Below, one piece after another: positions 10,850 to 23,900 of a stretch of DNA of 64,000 bases (its first letter is position 1; every line of letters starts with the position of its first letter). Source of the stretch: Rhinopomastus cyanomelas (lineage: Eukaryota > Chordata > Aves > Bucerotiformes > Rhinopomastidae); assembly GCA_013400115.1 (NCBI GenBank), contig VXBP01002556.1, forward strand, positions 935,120 through 999,119. Reading direction: 5' to 3'. A model generated the notes under the pieces. The model did no database searches. It was not told where the DNA came from and was given only the letters and a program-made list of their open reading frames with translations. Both the position numbers and the translations under genes were made by a program.

Positions 10850-13800
10850 CTGAACATACAAACTACTACCCCTTCTCCCTCATCTCTGGCACACCTTTAT
10901 TTCTAGACTGAGAAGACGCACTGGGTAGCCAGCAACTACCCTGCTGGCAACCTTCAGGAGACAGTGCATCAGCAGAGCACTAGATTTGGCTCAGGCTGTC
11001 AGAGCAAAGAACACGTGTGGGGATTTCCTGGGACAAACCAAATGAAAGTATCCATAAAAATTAGGATGTATGGCAGGAGAGTGGAGCACTGGTTTAGTAT
11101 GGCAGGGGAAACAAGGTACTCAAGCCCCAGCAGGACCCTGTGCTGCTGGCCACGTGAGCGCACAAGACAGCAAAGCCCAGTGCGGCTAGGAGAGTAGCAT
11201 TCATATAAAGTAAACTCTGACACTCACTAACCCCGCATTAGCTTATATAAATATTACTACTTCAGCATGAAAAGACCCAGTCTCTTTCCAAATCTAGGTG
11301 CAGACGTGACAGTTCAGAGACAACTTCCAGAAGCAGAATCACTGCTCTGGAAAGATGAACTGACCTACATACACTATTTCTAAACCCACTAGCGCATCCG
11401 ATCTCAAATACCGCAGCAGGCGCTATTTTGGGAGTGCCACGGGTCTGTCTCTGTTTAAACAGTGCCAGCGAGAGACTAAGCAACTGAATTTTTCAGACAC
11501 ACTACCATAACTTCAGAGCAAATTCATTAACATCAATGTGCAAGTGAGTGAAATTCGGTCTAGTGGTGCTTTAGTTAAAGCATCTTTTAATCTAATCTAC
11601 ATATGACTGAAGAGAAGCTTGCTGGGTTTGTCCAATATATGTGCAAAACTACGCAAAATAATGCAATGGTTTGAATTAAAATTCATTGTTTTCTTCAGAG
11701 CACAGAAAAGTCATAAATCAAGGCAGTAAATTACCCCTGCACCGTGCTGTGAAATTAACACCCTAATACATGAAATAAAAATAAGAATTTACAGCCGTAA
11801 TCAATCCTTTTTTTTTTATTAACTCCATCATTTGCTTTATTTACTTTCTTCCACATGCCTCTCACCCCAGAATAACTCACTCAGCTCAGGGCAGCTGTGG
11901 CACTCCCATGGGCTCGCTGCAAGCTGGCCAGGGCAGCCGTTCTGCCAGCAGCTCTGCCTTCCTCCTCCTTCTGAGCTGCATCTCAGGCCACCCACAAAGG
12001 AGCAAACCTTGTGACCCTGGTGCTGCCAAAGTAAGCTTCAGCCCACCCCCACATAAAAGTCTGGCTGAGAGGGAAACCCCCAGCTCCTCCAGCTGCCACA
12101 TCAGGATCTAGGTTGATGGGTGGCTGATGGAGGTGCTGAGTGTCAGGAATGCTTCCACTGCTGCTGCGTGCATGATGCGGCTGGGAAACCAGCACACAGG
12201 GGATGCCTTTTCCTTTGGTCTTGTAACCTGGAGAGTCACAGCAGCTATTTGAAAAACATGTTGTCCTCACAGAAGTGCACTTTGCAATACCTCTTTCCAG
12301 CTGTAAAGAAAAATCCCAGTTTGCACTCCTGGAACTGCTAAAATGTGCTAACAGTCTGCACTGGTTTGCAGAACAAGGCTGCCTTGTTTCCAGGTATCGA
12401 TGATTTATGGTTTCACAGGTACTCATGTGCTACATTATTCACTTAGTGCTTGTACCCATGAACATCGGCTCATGAGTTAAAAACACAAGCTGAGGTGCTG
12501 GAGCTGTATGATAGAAAAAATCAGCAAGGTGCGAAAACACAGACCTTTATGGATGGTTGCCCACGCCACACTCGACCAGCTGCACTCATGTTCCTGCCCT
12601 ACTCCCCCAGAGCACCCATATAAACCCCAAGCTCACTCCTGCAGAGCACCAATATAAATGCCAAGCCCACAGAGGAGAGCCCCCACCACCCACATACACA
12701 TGTGCTCCTGCATCAGATCCAGCCCCTGGATCTCAGCAGGTTTTAGCAGCCCTTGTGGCAGAAGCAGCTCTTCCTTACTCCAAAACCTATAGAGCAAAGT
12801 GCCAGTGATAATCCTGCAAGGTCTGAAGACTCCTTCAAACAGATCCAAAAGCATGTGATGTATTTGCAGTATGACAGTACCCAAAATAGCCACCCAGAGC
12901 TGTGCCAGGCCATAAAGATGTAGGAAGTGATAGGTTGTCTACTAAAAGTTCTCTTCTACCTACTGACACTGCATACAGGGAGCATCATTCCTTCCACTAT
13001 CCAGATAATAAATAAAAATTTCAACATTTGGCTGCAGTTATTGTCCTGTAACAGGATCAGGAACAAAACCTGGACTCCCTGTGTCCCTGCTTGTTGCCTC
13101 GACGAGATGACAACATACGCAGTGATATTTGTGCCTCCAGAAACCCCCATGACCTGCATGAGCTATAAAGCATCTGAAAGTGAGCCATGAAGGAAGTGAC
13201 TGCTGAGCTCTAATGATCACGGAGGACCACCAGACCGTGCACAGGTGGAGATGGACATGTGATGAGCAGAGTGCAGCAATGCCTGGGGCATTGCTCATCA
13301 TGATGGCAAAGATCACCAAAAAAGAAGATGGGTCTGCCACCCATCTCACCTAGGCTACAGGTAAATGCGTTTTCTGGAGTCAAGGCAGAGATGTCTGAAA
13401 CAACACCCACCCCCTGACCCACCAGACACATGCCATAAGCTGCGACATGCCCTGTGCACCAACTGAACTTCAGAACAAACCCAGCTTTGTCAGTACTAAA
13501 CACCAAGCTCTCTAAACAAGAAAGGGAGCACAGGAAGCCGCAGCTAGTAATGCCTTGTTCTCCAGCAACGGTGGGAGAGTTTTGCTGCAATACAGCCAGG
13601 TGATCTAACAAAGCAAACTGCGAACTGTAATCCATGCTCACTCGCACTGGTAGAAGCCAAACTCATCTTTCCCACCTGTTTTCCTGAGACTCTGAGTAGC
13701 CTGGGCTTAGCAAATATTCATGTCTGGCTGCAAATCAAGTGCAAGTTTTAACCCCGAGCGTGTGAGCAAAGCCCAGTCAGTTGGGTGTCACGAGAAGGTG

Positions 13801-16268
13801 CCCCCAAACCATCCATATGCTCCAGTCAACTTCTTGTCTCTAGTCAAGGCTAACTTCTGCTGCTTCTCACGAAAGGATGTAAAAGCTGTGGGATGCTGCC
13901 TTCAAGCCTCTTAGCACCTGATTAGTCACCAGAGCGGGATGTCAGTTTGTTGGCACTGTTTAAGCTTTCAAAGTGACTTCAGAACAGATCCCCCTTCTCA
14001 CAAGTGACTGCTCTCCCCCAACAGCAGGAGCACGTTCGCTTGACTCACAGATGTGGCAATCGCCGAGTGTTTGGGCTCTCGTTTAGCCTTTCTGTCTTGA
14101 TTGCAGAGCGCACTGCCGCGTTTGGGGCGCTGTGCAAAGCACAACATGAGCTGTCACTGCGCTCAGTCCCAGCGAGCACATGGGGCTCGAATGCTGCAAA
14201 CCTTTGCTGCCTGTACAGAAGTCCCCTTTATAACACAAGCGAAGTGTAAAATGCTGTTTTAGAGGAACTAGCGCACTGCAGGGAGGTGACTGAGAAAAGC
14301 CTGGCTAGAGACCCCCTGGGTCCCTCTCTCGGAAAATCCATTACGCTTTTATTCCTCAGCCATCAGCATCCCGTCGAGAGAAAGCCTCCTGACAGCAAGG
14401 CCAGGCAGGCAGAGCCCACCACATGTCGATACTTTTCAAGGGAGTACAAAGTCCCCGTGTTCCAAATGACAAACCTCCCTTTTGGGATGAGGCATCTCTG
14501 TGCACACGCTCTATCAGCTCCATCACTTTCAAAGGCAAAAACAAATTAAAAGAGGCCACCTTGCTCAGCTCTCACTGCTCACTCTGTTTCTGCCCCGAGA
14601 GGGATAGAAGGGAATGGTTTATCCCCTCTAAGACAAATCCCAGGCAGCCACCAGCCAGGATCTTCACTGATTGTCACAGGGGCCCTTTTGGGGGTTGCCC
14701 AGGCGGCAACATTTTCCATTAAGTCACTGCCTTTATGTTCTCAGGCAGCGGTTTCCTCACATTGAAAAATGAAGATAAACCATTTTCAGTGTTAACTGTG
14801 AGAAGGAAGATCTCCTTGTTAGGCAAAAGGATGACCTGCCACCAGGACCAGGCTAGGGCTGCAGGACTGCAGCACACCCAGCTCTGGTCCTTGGCATGGG
14901 CTCACTCTGGCCACCGTGAGGGTAAGTGGAGCTGTGCCTAACAGATTCCTCTGCAGGAGGAGCCGAGGGGAGGGAAACACAAGCATTGAACATTGTGCAG
15001 TACTAACTGCTACTTTGCCCAGATGGGATTTCTGGAGTGGGGAGGGGGAGACGGGATGCAGATGGAAGAGCCATCTTCGGCCATTTCAAGTGTTAAAAAT
15101 AAGCGAGATATGCGCCTTAGGGCTCGGCAGATTGAACACAACTGTTATACATGCTCCATGATTCTTCACCTGGGATTACGCCTGGAAAGATCTTGACCCC
15201 TTCTTATGCTCCACATTGCAATAGGATTGCCAGCCAAATGAAGAACTATTCAGTAAACGTCATTTTCCTGCATGGAATTAAAGATGTTCCCTCCCAGGTC
15301 TATCCCTTCTGTTTTTCTAGCTGTGCACTACTTTGCAGCAGTCATAAATAAACTGTATTTTAGAAAAAAGCAAAACCCCAGATGAAAACAAGCATTGCAA
15401 GCACCATGAGTCCTCTGAACCACACTGATAAAGATTAGCGTACTGCTGCAAAAAAGCCCCCCACTCTCTAGGTCTGGACCACAGTGGAGGTCCAGCCAGC
15501 CAGACAACGAGCAAGGGATGGCCAGGTACACGCTGGAGCAAGGATTCCATGCGGCCAAGTGCAGGCAGGCGCCCAGCAGACTACCCACAACCTCAGGCTA
15601 TGTCTCTTGGGGCAAATTCTTCTTTAACCAGGCACCAAGGACACCTGACTCTGCAAAGACACTGAGGGCAGAGAGCTGTGCAGAACTAGTCTATACAGGT
15701 ACAAAGGTCCACTGTGGCAAGCCCAGGCCAGACCACAGCAGTATCTTAAAACCGAATGTGCCACACTGCACCCACAGGATACATCACCCCTGCTACAAAC
15801 CTTTTTTCTTTTTTTAAAGGTTGGAGGGATTTTTACATTATCTAAACTGTCTTTTGTATAAAACGAGTTGTACAGCTACATGCAGCTACTGCAATGTGAA
15901 GCTTAAGTGCAGGACAACTGTGATGCCACTCACTTCAGTGGTGACACACAGCTTAAAAAGGGCAAGACACTGCTCTGTAAACTACAACAGCATTGCTCTG
16001 TACACTCGGCATGGCAAAGCCACATCCCCACAGGCACACAGTGGAGGCAACATCCAGAAGCTATTTGGTGACCTACAGAAGAGCGACAGCTGCAGCAGCA
16101 TGCCTGCAGGACGTCATATACTAGTACAGACGCACAAGGGATGCTTTAGACACATAACTAACGAGAAAACAAGGGTTTTGAAAGCAGTGCAACACCAGCA
16201 GTCCTGAAGGGGAGCAAGGCAACAGATATTTGATTTCCATTTTCCCACCCCTGTAAGGCAGCAGAATT
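10850..16268. other. Intronic sequence, mostly unique
   Basis: No CR1, LTR or SINE was recognised here. It contains a two-copy ~34-bp tandem repeat at 12609-12676 and a locally CpG-rich patch at about 14030-14280. Open frames up to 147 codons (11983-12426, minus strand) lack any recognisable domain or splice context. Confidence 0.5.
12609..12676. repeat. Imperfect 34-bp tandem repeat, two copies
   Basis: AGAGCACCCATATAAACCCC followed by AAGCTCACTCCTGC is repeated as AGAGCACCAATATAAATGCC and AAGCCCAC. The second unit is diverged at its end. No function is suggested. Confidence 0.7.
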
Positions 16269-16274
16269 TGTTAC
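16269..16274 (-). promoter_or_regulatory. Splice donor of the cadherin exon
   Basis: On the minus strand the exon ends AAAACAG and the intron begins GTAACA. The final exon G is the first base of a Gly codon (phase 1). Beyond this point the open frame (NKFCCLTG...) no longer resembles a cadherin, which supports the boundary. Confidence 0.8.
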
Positions 16275-16589
16275 CTGTTTTGGGGTTGATCACAAAGAAG
16301 TTCTGGGGATTTCCACTTGTAATCCGGTAAGTCAGCTTTTCGTTAGTGCTGGAGTCAGGGTCCTGGGCTTGGATCTGTATGACAGATACATCCTTTGGGG
16401 AGTTTTCCATGACAGCTGGGTAATAGATAGGTTCAGAGGTGAGCGGGGCATTGTCATTCACATCTTCCACTTCAATGTATACTTCGATGGTAGTGTAGAG
16501 TGGGACGACACCGTGATCAGTAGCATATACTGTCAACCAGTAGGATTTTGTTGTCTCCCGGTCGAGAATATCTGCTGTGTAGATAACTC
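16275..16589 (-). CDS. FAT3: Internal exon of a FAT-family giant cadherin, probably FAT3
   Basis: This exon encodes about 105 residues of the extracellular cadherin-repeat array of a FAT-type protocadherin, a very large single-pass membrane protein in cell-cell contact and planar polarity. The first ~50 residues are the second half of one cadherin repeat (LDRET, then VYATDHG, then the calcium-binding linker DVNDNAP). The rest is the first half of the next repeat (MENSPKDVSV, QDPDSS, then NPKTG at the donor). In transcript sense the acceptor is a pyrimidine tract ending CTGCAG (AG at 16591-16590) and the donor is ACAG/GTAACA (GT at 16274-16273). Both junctions are phase 1, so the 315-bp exon is symmetric. 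The frame stays open a little into both introns but the homology stops exactly at the splice sites. I favour FAT3 over FAT1 because of ITSGNPQNFF, APLTSEPIYYP and the very large flanking introns. That paralogue choice rests on memory of the family. By analogy with FAT1 it may be the exon just after the large first coding exon. Confidence 0.85.
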
Positions 16590-16615
16590 CTGCAGAGAAA
16601 CAGCAAGCAGAGAAG
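16590..16615 (-). promoter_or_regulatory. Splice acceptor and pyrimidine tract of the cadherin exon
   Basis: Read on the minus strand, the intron ends in a C/T-rich stretch (CTTGCTGTTTCTCTGCAG) directly before GAGTTATC, the first bases of the exon. The AG is at 16591-16590. It puts one base of the first Gly codon in the previous exon (phase 1). No competing AG lies between the tract and the exon. Confidence 0.85.
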
Positions 16616-17297
16616 CTCAGGAGTGGGATCAATGAAACACCACACTTATTTTGATTTTGGCTGTACTACAGAAATGTGTTCATTAAAGCTGCACATAAAA
16701 TAGAAACAGAAACAGCAACTCTGGCATTGTTCTATGAATACTGCTCTACACCTCAGTCCTTTGTCCCAAGAAATGTGAAGGAGGTGTAAAAGATAATGGC
16801 TTTTGTAAGAGTCCTAATGTCACAGCCAGTTCTTTGTTGAGACTGCAGCTGGCAGAGTTAACAGAAGAAACACCGTAATTGTCTGCTGGTGATGCAAACT
16901 TATATAAACCTTGCTAGGGAGGGATATCACCATTGATGATGAATTGCACAAAAGAAAGTGTCTTCTCTTTTAAAACTCCTACCAGTGCCCTTGCAAAAGA
17001 AGCAAACCTAGGTAGCAATTTAAAATAAATCCATCCAAGCTCAGAAAATAGATGGTAAATTAAATAATGAGATCACTCAGTGCACAAAGCCAAAATCCTA
17101 GATCAGTAGCAATCACACGTTCACGCAGTAGAAACTCTTGGAGCACCAGTCTATCCTCTTTTATCACAGAGAAAGGAAGGGCTTGGCCACTCTATCTACA
17201 GCCACCATGTGAGAAAGTGTGTCTGTGTGTAACTGAGCTGCAGAGAGGCACGGCACCCATTGCTCCATTGAAGTACCACCTCCACTCCCCCCCAGTT

Positions 17298-17995
17298 TCA
17301 CAGAATCACAGACTGGCAGGGGTTGAAAGAGACCTCTGAAGATTGTCTAGTCTAACCCCCATGTTAGAGCAGGATCACATAGAGCAGATCACACAGGACA
17401 CATCCAGGTGGGTTCTGAATGTCTCCAGGTATGGAGACTCAACGACCTCTCTGGGCAGCCTGTTCCAGTACTTTGTCACCCTCAGAGTAGAAAAGTATTT
17501 CCTTACATTTACTCCTCTTTTCTAGATTGTGGCCATTAGTCCTTGTCCTGTCATTGGAAATCCTTGAGGAGACACCAGCCCCATTCCAATAGCACCCACC
17601 CTTTGGATATTTATGTGCATTGGTAAGGTCTCCCCTCAACCTCTTCTCCAAGCTAAATCGATCCATCTCTCTCAGTCTTCCCTCATATATTGGACGCTCT
17701 AGTCCCTTAAATCATTTTAATGCCCTGTGCTGGACTCTCACCAGCAGCTCCTTGCTCTTCTTGAAGTAGGGAGCCCAGAACTAGACATGGTACTCCACAT
17801 CAGTTCTCATCAGAGCAGAGCAGAGCAGGAGGATAACCTCCCTCTACCTGCTGGACATCCTCTTAATGCATCCCAGGATGCCATTTGTCTTCTTGGCTAC
17901 AAGGGCACATGGCTAGCTCATGATCAGCCTGTGGCCCACCAGGACTCCCATGTCCTTTTCCCCAGGCTGCGCTCCAACAGAGACAAAGCCCACAA
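17298..17995 (-). repeat. CR1 LINE fragment (~700 bp), antisense strand
   Basis: Begins with the antisense 3' end TCACAGAATCACAGACTGGC and continues through CTGGGCAGCCTGTTCCAGTA, GATATTTATGTGCATTGG, AAGGTCTCCCCTCAACCTCT and CACCAGCAGCTCCTTGCTCT to GGATGCCATTTGTCTTCTTG and CACCAGGACTCCCATGTCC. It is one of the longest CR1 pieces here and reaches into the C-terminal part of the reverse-transcriptase ORF, which is broken. Confidence 0.9.
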
Positions 17996-17999
17996 TCTG

Positions 18000-20900
18000 A
18001 ACTTCTGAAACATTTCTGCCATGAAGGACTCCCACTGACCTCAGTTCTGCTTACACCGATTTACAAATCCACCCTGCTCCTGCAATGAACACTAGAACTA
18101 TGACAACAACAGGTACAACCAGATATAGGGCACCAGATACACTGCAAGCACTGGAAAATCCACTCCTATTTGCGTAGTCCAAACATATACTGCCTTGAGC
18201 ACTAAAATGCACAGATGATCAAATACACCAGTTCCACGCACAGAACCACACCAGTATCAACATAAGCAAATCCACTTCCCCACCCTTTCTGCAACACATC
18301 TACCAAGAGTATTTTCTTACAATTATACAGCATCATTAAATCACTGAGGAAAGAGGTGCTCTGAGATCTGCACCAATAAGGGGTGTGCACGTCTTTCTGG
18401 CTGTTGGGTATCAGACAGCTCTGAAACTTTCTGTGACAGTCTGAAATCTTAGAAAAGCTTTGAAGACGCTAAAATGGGCAGATAAATGTTTTGGGCTAGC
18501 TTTAGGCATTGCTGAGGAAGGTGCAGGCTCTGTGCTCAGACTCTGCAGAGCGTGGGCTGCCAAGAAGGGATCTTCCTTGTCAGTCCTACTGGGAATCCTT
18601 CCTAATGAGGTATGTAAAGGTCAGATGTAATTTATCTGCATTATTATTCAGCCTCAGCCTTACAATTTATGCATGGAATCTGACTTTTTAGATTATACCA
18701 GAAATTAATCCCTTTATGACACTGGATTCTGATAGGACCTCTGGTTTAAAAGTTAACTGAAAAATCTATTCCATTTCTTGAAGAGCAGCCATGAAAATTA
18801 TGTCCCTGTGCTCCTGAGACATCATCAGAAGCAGTGGATTTGATGGCATGACAGTGTTTCTGATGTCAGTCACTATGAACAGTCCCAGTGCCAAGACAGT
18901 TCACAGCAGAACCCATCCTACGCTGAAGTTTTCTTGCAAATTTACTAAATTACCTTCATGAGGTAACAGAAAGAGGTAAGGCATTGCCACACCTGATGCA
19001 AGACAGAGAAACCCACTGAGCAAGAAGGGATGCTGCCTGTCATGAGAGAGTCTGATATTCCCCATCCAGCACTGGGCAGGAGCAACAGGAACTCACAACA
19101 CAGTTCCAGAGATGCCTGTTGTACATGCACTTGTCTTGCAGGACACACTTTGTACATTTTTTTCTAAATATTGTTTTTCAAGTCTGGAATCTTTTTTATT
19201 ATGTTTTTTTAATGCCAGTTTGAACTGACAGGTATTTTCCTCCAATATGACCAACCATATAGAGAAGAAAGCATCAGTCCAATTCCATTCATGTAAGGGC
19301 ACAGGTCCTTTTTTGCCAACACCAGAACCACGTCCTTCTTGCACAGATACATTATTTGCCCAACAAAGGTGAGCAACACAGCCCTGGAGGACACAGGCAG
19401 TGTATTCTAAATATTCTTGCTGGCAGCAGCCTGCGCTATGTAATGACTTTCTGTAGAAACATGGGTGAAATATGTAGTGAGCTGTGATGAAAATGCCTAG
19501 AAGTCCTGATGAGAAATTACATCACAGGGACAAGAAAAGTCCATAATAAATGACACCCCACTGGAGGAAATAAATACAATAAAATCCACGTGGGCAAGGA
19601 TGAGGCAAAAACTGATGCACATTAATGCTACTAGAGATGTTGATTTATTCAGAAGACAAGAAGAAATATTTCAGATCTTTAAACAAAATCTGAAATAAGT
19701 AGCATTTTTCCCCAGTGAGAGCACAGAAGGTTTTAGCAGATTAACCTCTGTTTATGAAGCTGAATTTCACCAGAACTAAGCTGATAAAAAAAAATCTATC
19801 TTCTGAGTCATTCCTTCATTTTATGACTTCTGGCAACAGTTACTTTCCATTTCTGTATTTCATAAGGAAGGGATCATTGAACAAGTGTTAGCAACTGCCA
19901 GCGGGTCTGCAACACCAGTTCTTCTTTTTACTTTTGATTTATTAAAAGGTCCCAGATATAAATTAATTCCGTTTGCTCAATATATCTTGTCATTTCACCT
20001 GTCACCACCACACAGTAGCTGGATAAATAAGAAGGTCTTTGTTTGCTTTCAGGTTTTCCACCCTTCCCTTGCCTCAGGATCACCTTCTACTGTGCTCTCA
20101 AAAGCCCTGCATAAAGTGTCTCCTTGCTGCCTACCCAAATATGGGTCTGAAGTTAGTACCCACAAGGAGACAGATGCTGCCTAAACGTTTCACTGATCTC
20201 TCTACATTGGTATGGGTGACGCCTTCCAGCTGCACACCAAACTTCAAATGAGGTGTTAACTCTGGAGACTAATGATGACACCTCATTATCAGCACTGCTT
20301 CTTCATCACTATGCAATGAAAGAAAAAAGGCTGATAGAGCTGCAAAGTACTTTCTGGGGCTGTCCACAGGTAGGCTCTCACTCACTTCAGTTGAGTGAAA
20401 GTGTGGGAAAGGCCAAGAACATCCCTGGATAAGACCACAAAAAAATTCAGGAAAAGATCTCTCTCTTAGTTCAAATCTTATAGATATGAACAGATACTAA
20501 AGAAGGACGGAACTTGGTTTCCAGAGCCCAAAGAACAGAAGAGAAGACGACTTTGGGAGCAGTTCTAAAACTTCCTGGACAACTTTTGCAGTGCACTCTT
20601 CCCAGCAGTCTGCTAGTTAGATAAGAAACTTGAGCAAAGTAATGACGCCTGAGCTAAACAAATCGACAAGAAGAAAACACTAGCAGAAATCCCAGACATT
20701 TATAAGTAACTAAAAATGAAAAGGTTCCAAGATTTTGCAGATGCGTTTCTGAACAAGACAGAAAAGCAGATGTTCCCATCCACTGAGACACTGTGCCACC
20801 GACGCACTACGGCATTCCTGCATGAGGCAGCTGAAACCCAACTGAGCAGTCTGTAATCCAGCTCTTTATGTCACCCTCAGCCAGATTTCCACGAAGGAAT

Positions 20901-23900
20901 GGAGCCAGAAGTTCCTTGGGCCTGGGGCAGCCTCCAAAATAAAGCCAGCCATCAATCCAAAACGCAGTGCCACGACATTCCTCCAAGTATATTTGCCCTA
21001 TGCAATTCACCAAGCACCACGTGCACTGTGAACACTGCAAGTGAAAAATAACAACAGAGCACATTAATCTCTGATTAAGAACCTAGGCACATTTAGATGT
21101 AAATTAAGTGCAGCCCTCGGGCTTGGCAGTGTGCCAGCAATGCAAAGGTTGTGTGCTTGTTTCTCTTAAAGGCTTGTTCTCCCTTGTTCCCTGGGAAAAT
21201 AATGGGATAATGTTTTCTCTACGGCTCCTGCCAGTGGCACAGAGTGAGACACTACATTAAAAAGAGTGAAGGCAAGAGTGAGAAGCTAGTGGATATTAAA
21301 GTGGACAAAGAACCAGCAAACTGGATTTCCTTCCAGTCTCTCCCACTGATTCGTTGCACATCTTTCAGAAGACCACTTCAAAGGATGTGGTCCACTCAAA
21401 AATTATCTCAAAGTTATGTATTTAGCCTAGCCATGAGAAACCCAAGAGGCTCTTAAAACAAAAAGGGATTAGAGAAGAGCATTATTTCTTTCCATGCCTC
21501 TTTTGTGCCCCCTGTTTGTTTACGTTACGTGTTTGACAGTACTTTGTGTGTAGGTCATGAGATGAATGGACCTGCCATAGCTCTGCAAGAGAGTGTTTAC
21601 TGGACCTGTCAGCCGGGGTGTTTACATAGGTGCCCATCGCCATGGATATCTGCTTTGCACATACGTTCCTCCTAAAAGTCAGATCATCCTTCACGAGTAC
21701 TCTCAATAGTGCAAACAATGAAAGGAGTTCAGTTCTGGTTAGGTTTTTTCAAGGCAAGATTAAAAGACAGCTTGGTGGTCTGTAAGAAGCTGGGCAAGGA
21801 AAAGATGGAGGAGAGTACTGAGGCTCTTTCGCTGAGGAAAGTGAATCAAGGTCTGTTGACTAGGAGTCAGTGGCACAAAAAGGAGAGTGTAAATACTCAG
21901 TGTTGAGGGTATCTTGCAGGAGCAACTGCTTTCCAAAGACAGGCTAGAATCTTCCATTATTTGGCATCTTAATACTGGGACGAGGCACTATAACCTATCT
22001 CCTACCCAATTTATTGTCTTAGATGCAAAAAATAAAGTAGTATGTGATTTTCTGAGTGACTCAGTAGCCTGTGTTATAAAAGTCACCAGCGTAAGTAGTT
22101 ATACTCTCGTTTTCAGCAAATGGTGACAAGATAAAGGGAGGCACCTGCACAGACAAAAAGAGGACTGACTTGGAAGTATCTGCTATTCTTCTACAAATTT
22201 CTATCACTATAAGTGTTCCACAAAATCCCTCAATTATCTCTTTTTCAAAATACTGCAATGTTTTTGCTTAATTCTATTATCTTTTCAATCATTGAGATGA
22301 GAAGACCTTCAATGATAAGATGTTGCCTGTTCTTCTCATGCTTTTTCAGAAATATGAGGTAATTGCACAAATTTGCACCTCATGCTGGAAAATTAAGACA
22401 GCCCATTTATTCCGAAAGCCTGACCCAGGAGTAGCCAGAAAGGAGGACAGGAGGAGTGAGAGGCAGCAAAGGCTGTTCTCAGCATGAGAGAACAAGCTAT
22501 GGCAGCACATCCCCAGATGTTCCCAGATACCAGAGTGCTGCATGCACCTTCCCACACAACTGTAAAAACTGATAGTGCAAAGTTTACTCGTTACAGCAGC
22601 TATAAAAATACCTAATCTTCAAGATGACTAAAGGACTAGGAGTGATGGATGCACCTTCCTGGCTCCAGCCTCCAGGGCACCTGCAAACTCACCCTCAACA
22701 TCTACAAAGGCAGCCATAGCTGCTTCTGCCATAGAAAGTGCCACAAAAATGCATTTCCACATCCTTAAGTCTGCTTCTCCCTCCTCCATCTTCAGAGTGA
22801 AGTGTCAGAGTACAAAACAGCTACACAGCAGAGACTGGTCTGTCCCCAAATGAAAATGACAGGAATGAGGCAGAGTCAGGAATGCCTACTGACAGTGAAG
22901 TACTCACAGCTCTGTTTCATCCTTCAAATTCAAAGGAATGAAAGAAAAAAATCAGTAATTCTGAAACACTACTAATTATTCATAACCTCCATCAAAGTCT
23001 CTGCGAGTCTCATGGCAGTAAACACAACAACTTGCTTTTCACCACAGCTGTCAGCCAAAGGTCCTTGCTTGCGTTGCTTTGCCGAGATAAAAATAATAAA
23101 GAAAAGCAGCCTGAGAAGAAAACAGTTGAATAGTGATTTATTTTCCCCCAAAACTTGTCAAACTGAAAAACAGAGGTGAAGAAGTGAGTTTACACACACC
23201 TCATCCATCCTCACTGAGATGAAGCCCTCAGCCTCCGGCCGGGTCCTGCCCCCACACACTGCTGTACAGGCGGGCCACGGAAACACTTGTGAGTGTAAAT
23301 GCAAGTGTCAGAGCTAATCCAGATCCCTCGCACTGAGCACAGACATGATTTTTGAAGGACACTTAGCAGAGAGCAATTGTGGGCAGTAAAAGTTTAAAAA
23401 TTATGCAAGCCAATTCATCAAAGCAATGAACATAAAATCAAACCAAATTGTGATGATTTGTGGACAGGACTTTCACACTCAATTAAGGAAGACAATTTAT
23501 GATTTCAAGAAAGCTAATATTATACCCAGCTCCTTTTATTTTTATTTCATTTAGGTCCTTCACATAGAATGGCTCTGCTGTGTGAGAAGCAGAGCGCACA
23601 CCTCTTTTAGCAGCTATTTGTTTAGTTACTTCCATTAAGGGCGAACTGTATATATAACACACAGGACTGAACAGCTCTAGCCTAACAAAGATGTGATCGT
23701 GAGCCAGATGGATTCAGCATACTGGGGCCACCAAAGCCAGTACAAACCAGAACAAGCCATATTCATCCCTTTTTTGAATCCTCCCGAGCTTGGCAACACC
23801 AGCGCCAGTTCTGAATGTGGACGGTGATATCACATCAGCCACATACTCAACCAGAGCATGAAGGAGACTATTGCTCATGTCCCCCACTGCTCACAGCTGG

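Larger units (their letters stand above)
1..16274 (-). other. FAT3: Intron downstream of the cadherin exon (partial)
   Basis: This stretch follows the exon in transcript direction and runs off the window, so the intron is at least 16.3 kb. It contains three CR1 copies (3.2, 4.3 and 7.3-7.8 kb), the 5S-derived SINE nested in the third, and the tRNA-Lys-derived SINE at 10.7 kb. I saw no second cadherin-like exon on either strand. Small exons of an alternative transcript cannot be excluded by eye. Confidence 0.7.

Noticed and set aside
16369..16635. Plus-strand frame opposite the cadherin exon.
   Set aside because: It is the reverse-strand shadow of a real exon.
20807..21064. Minus-strand open frame of 85 codons (AFWIDGWLYFGGCP...), preceded by an acceptor-like TTTTTCACTTGCAG, with a faint laminin-G look.
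   Set aside because: No convincing match to FAT or any other protein I know, no good donor in frame, and length is within chance expectation.
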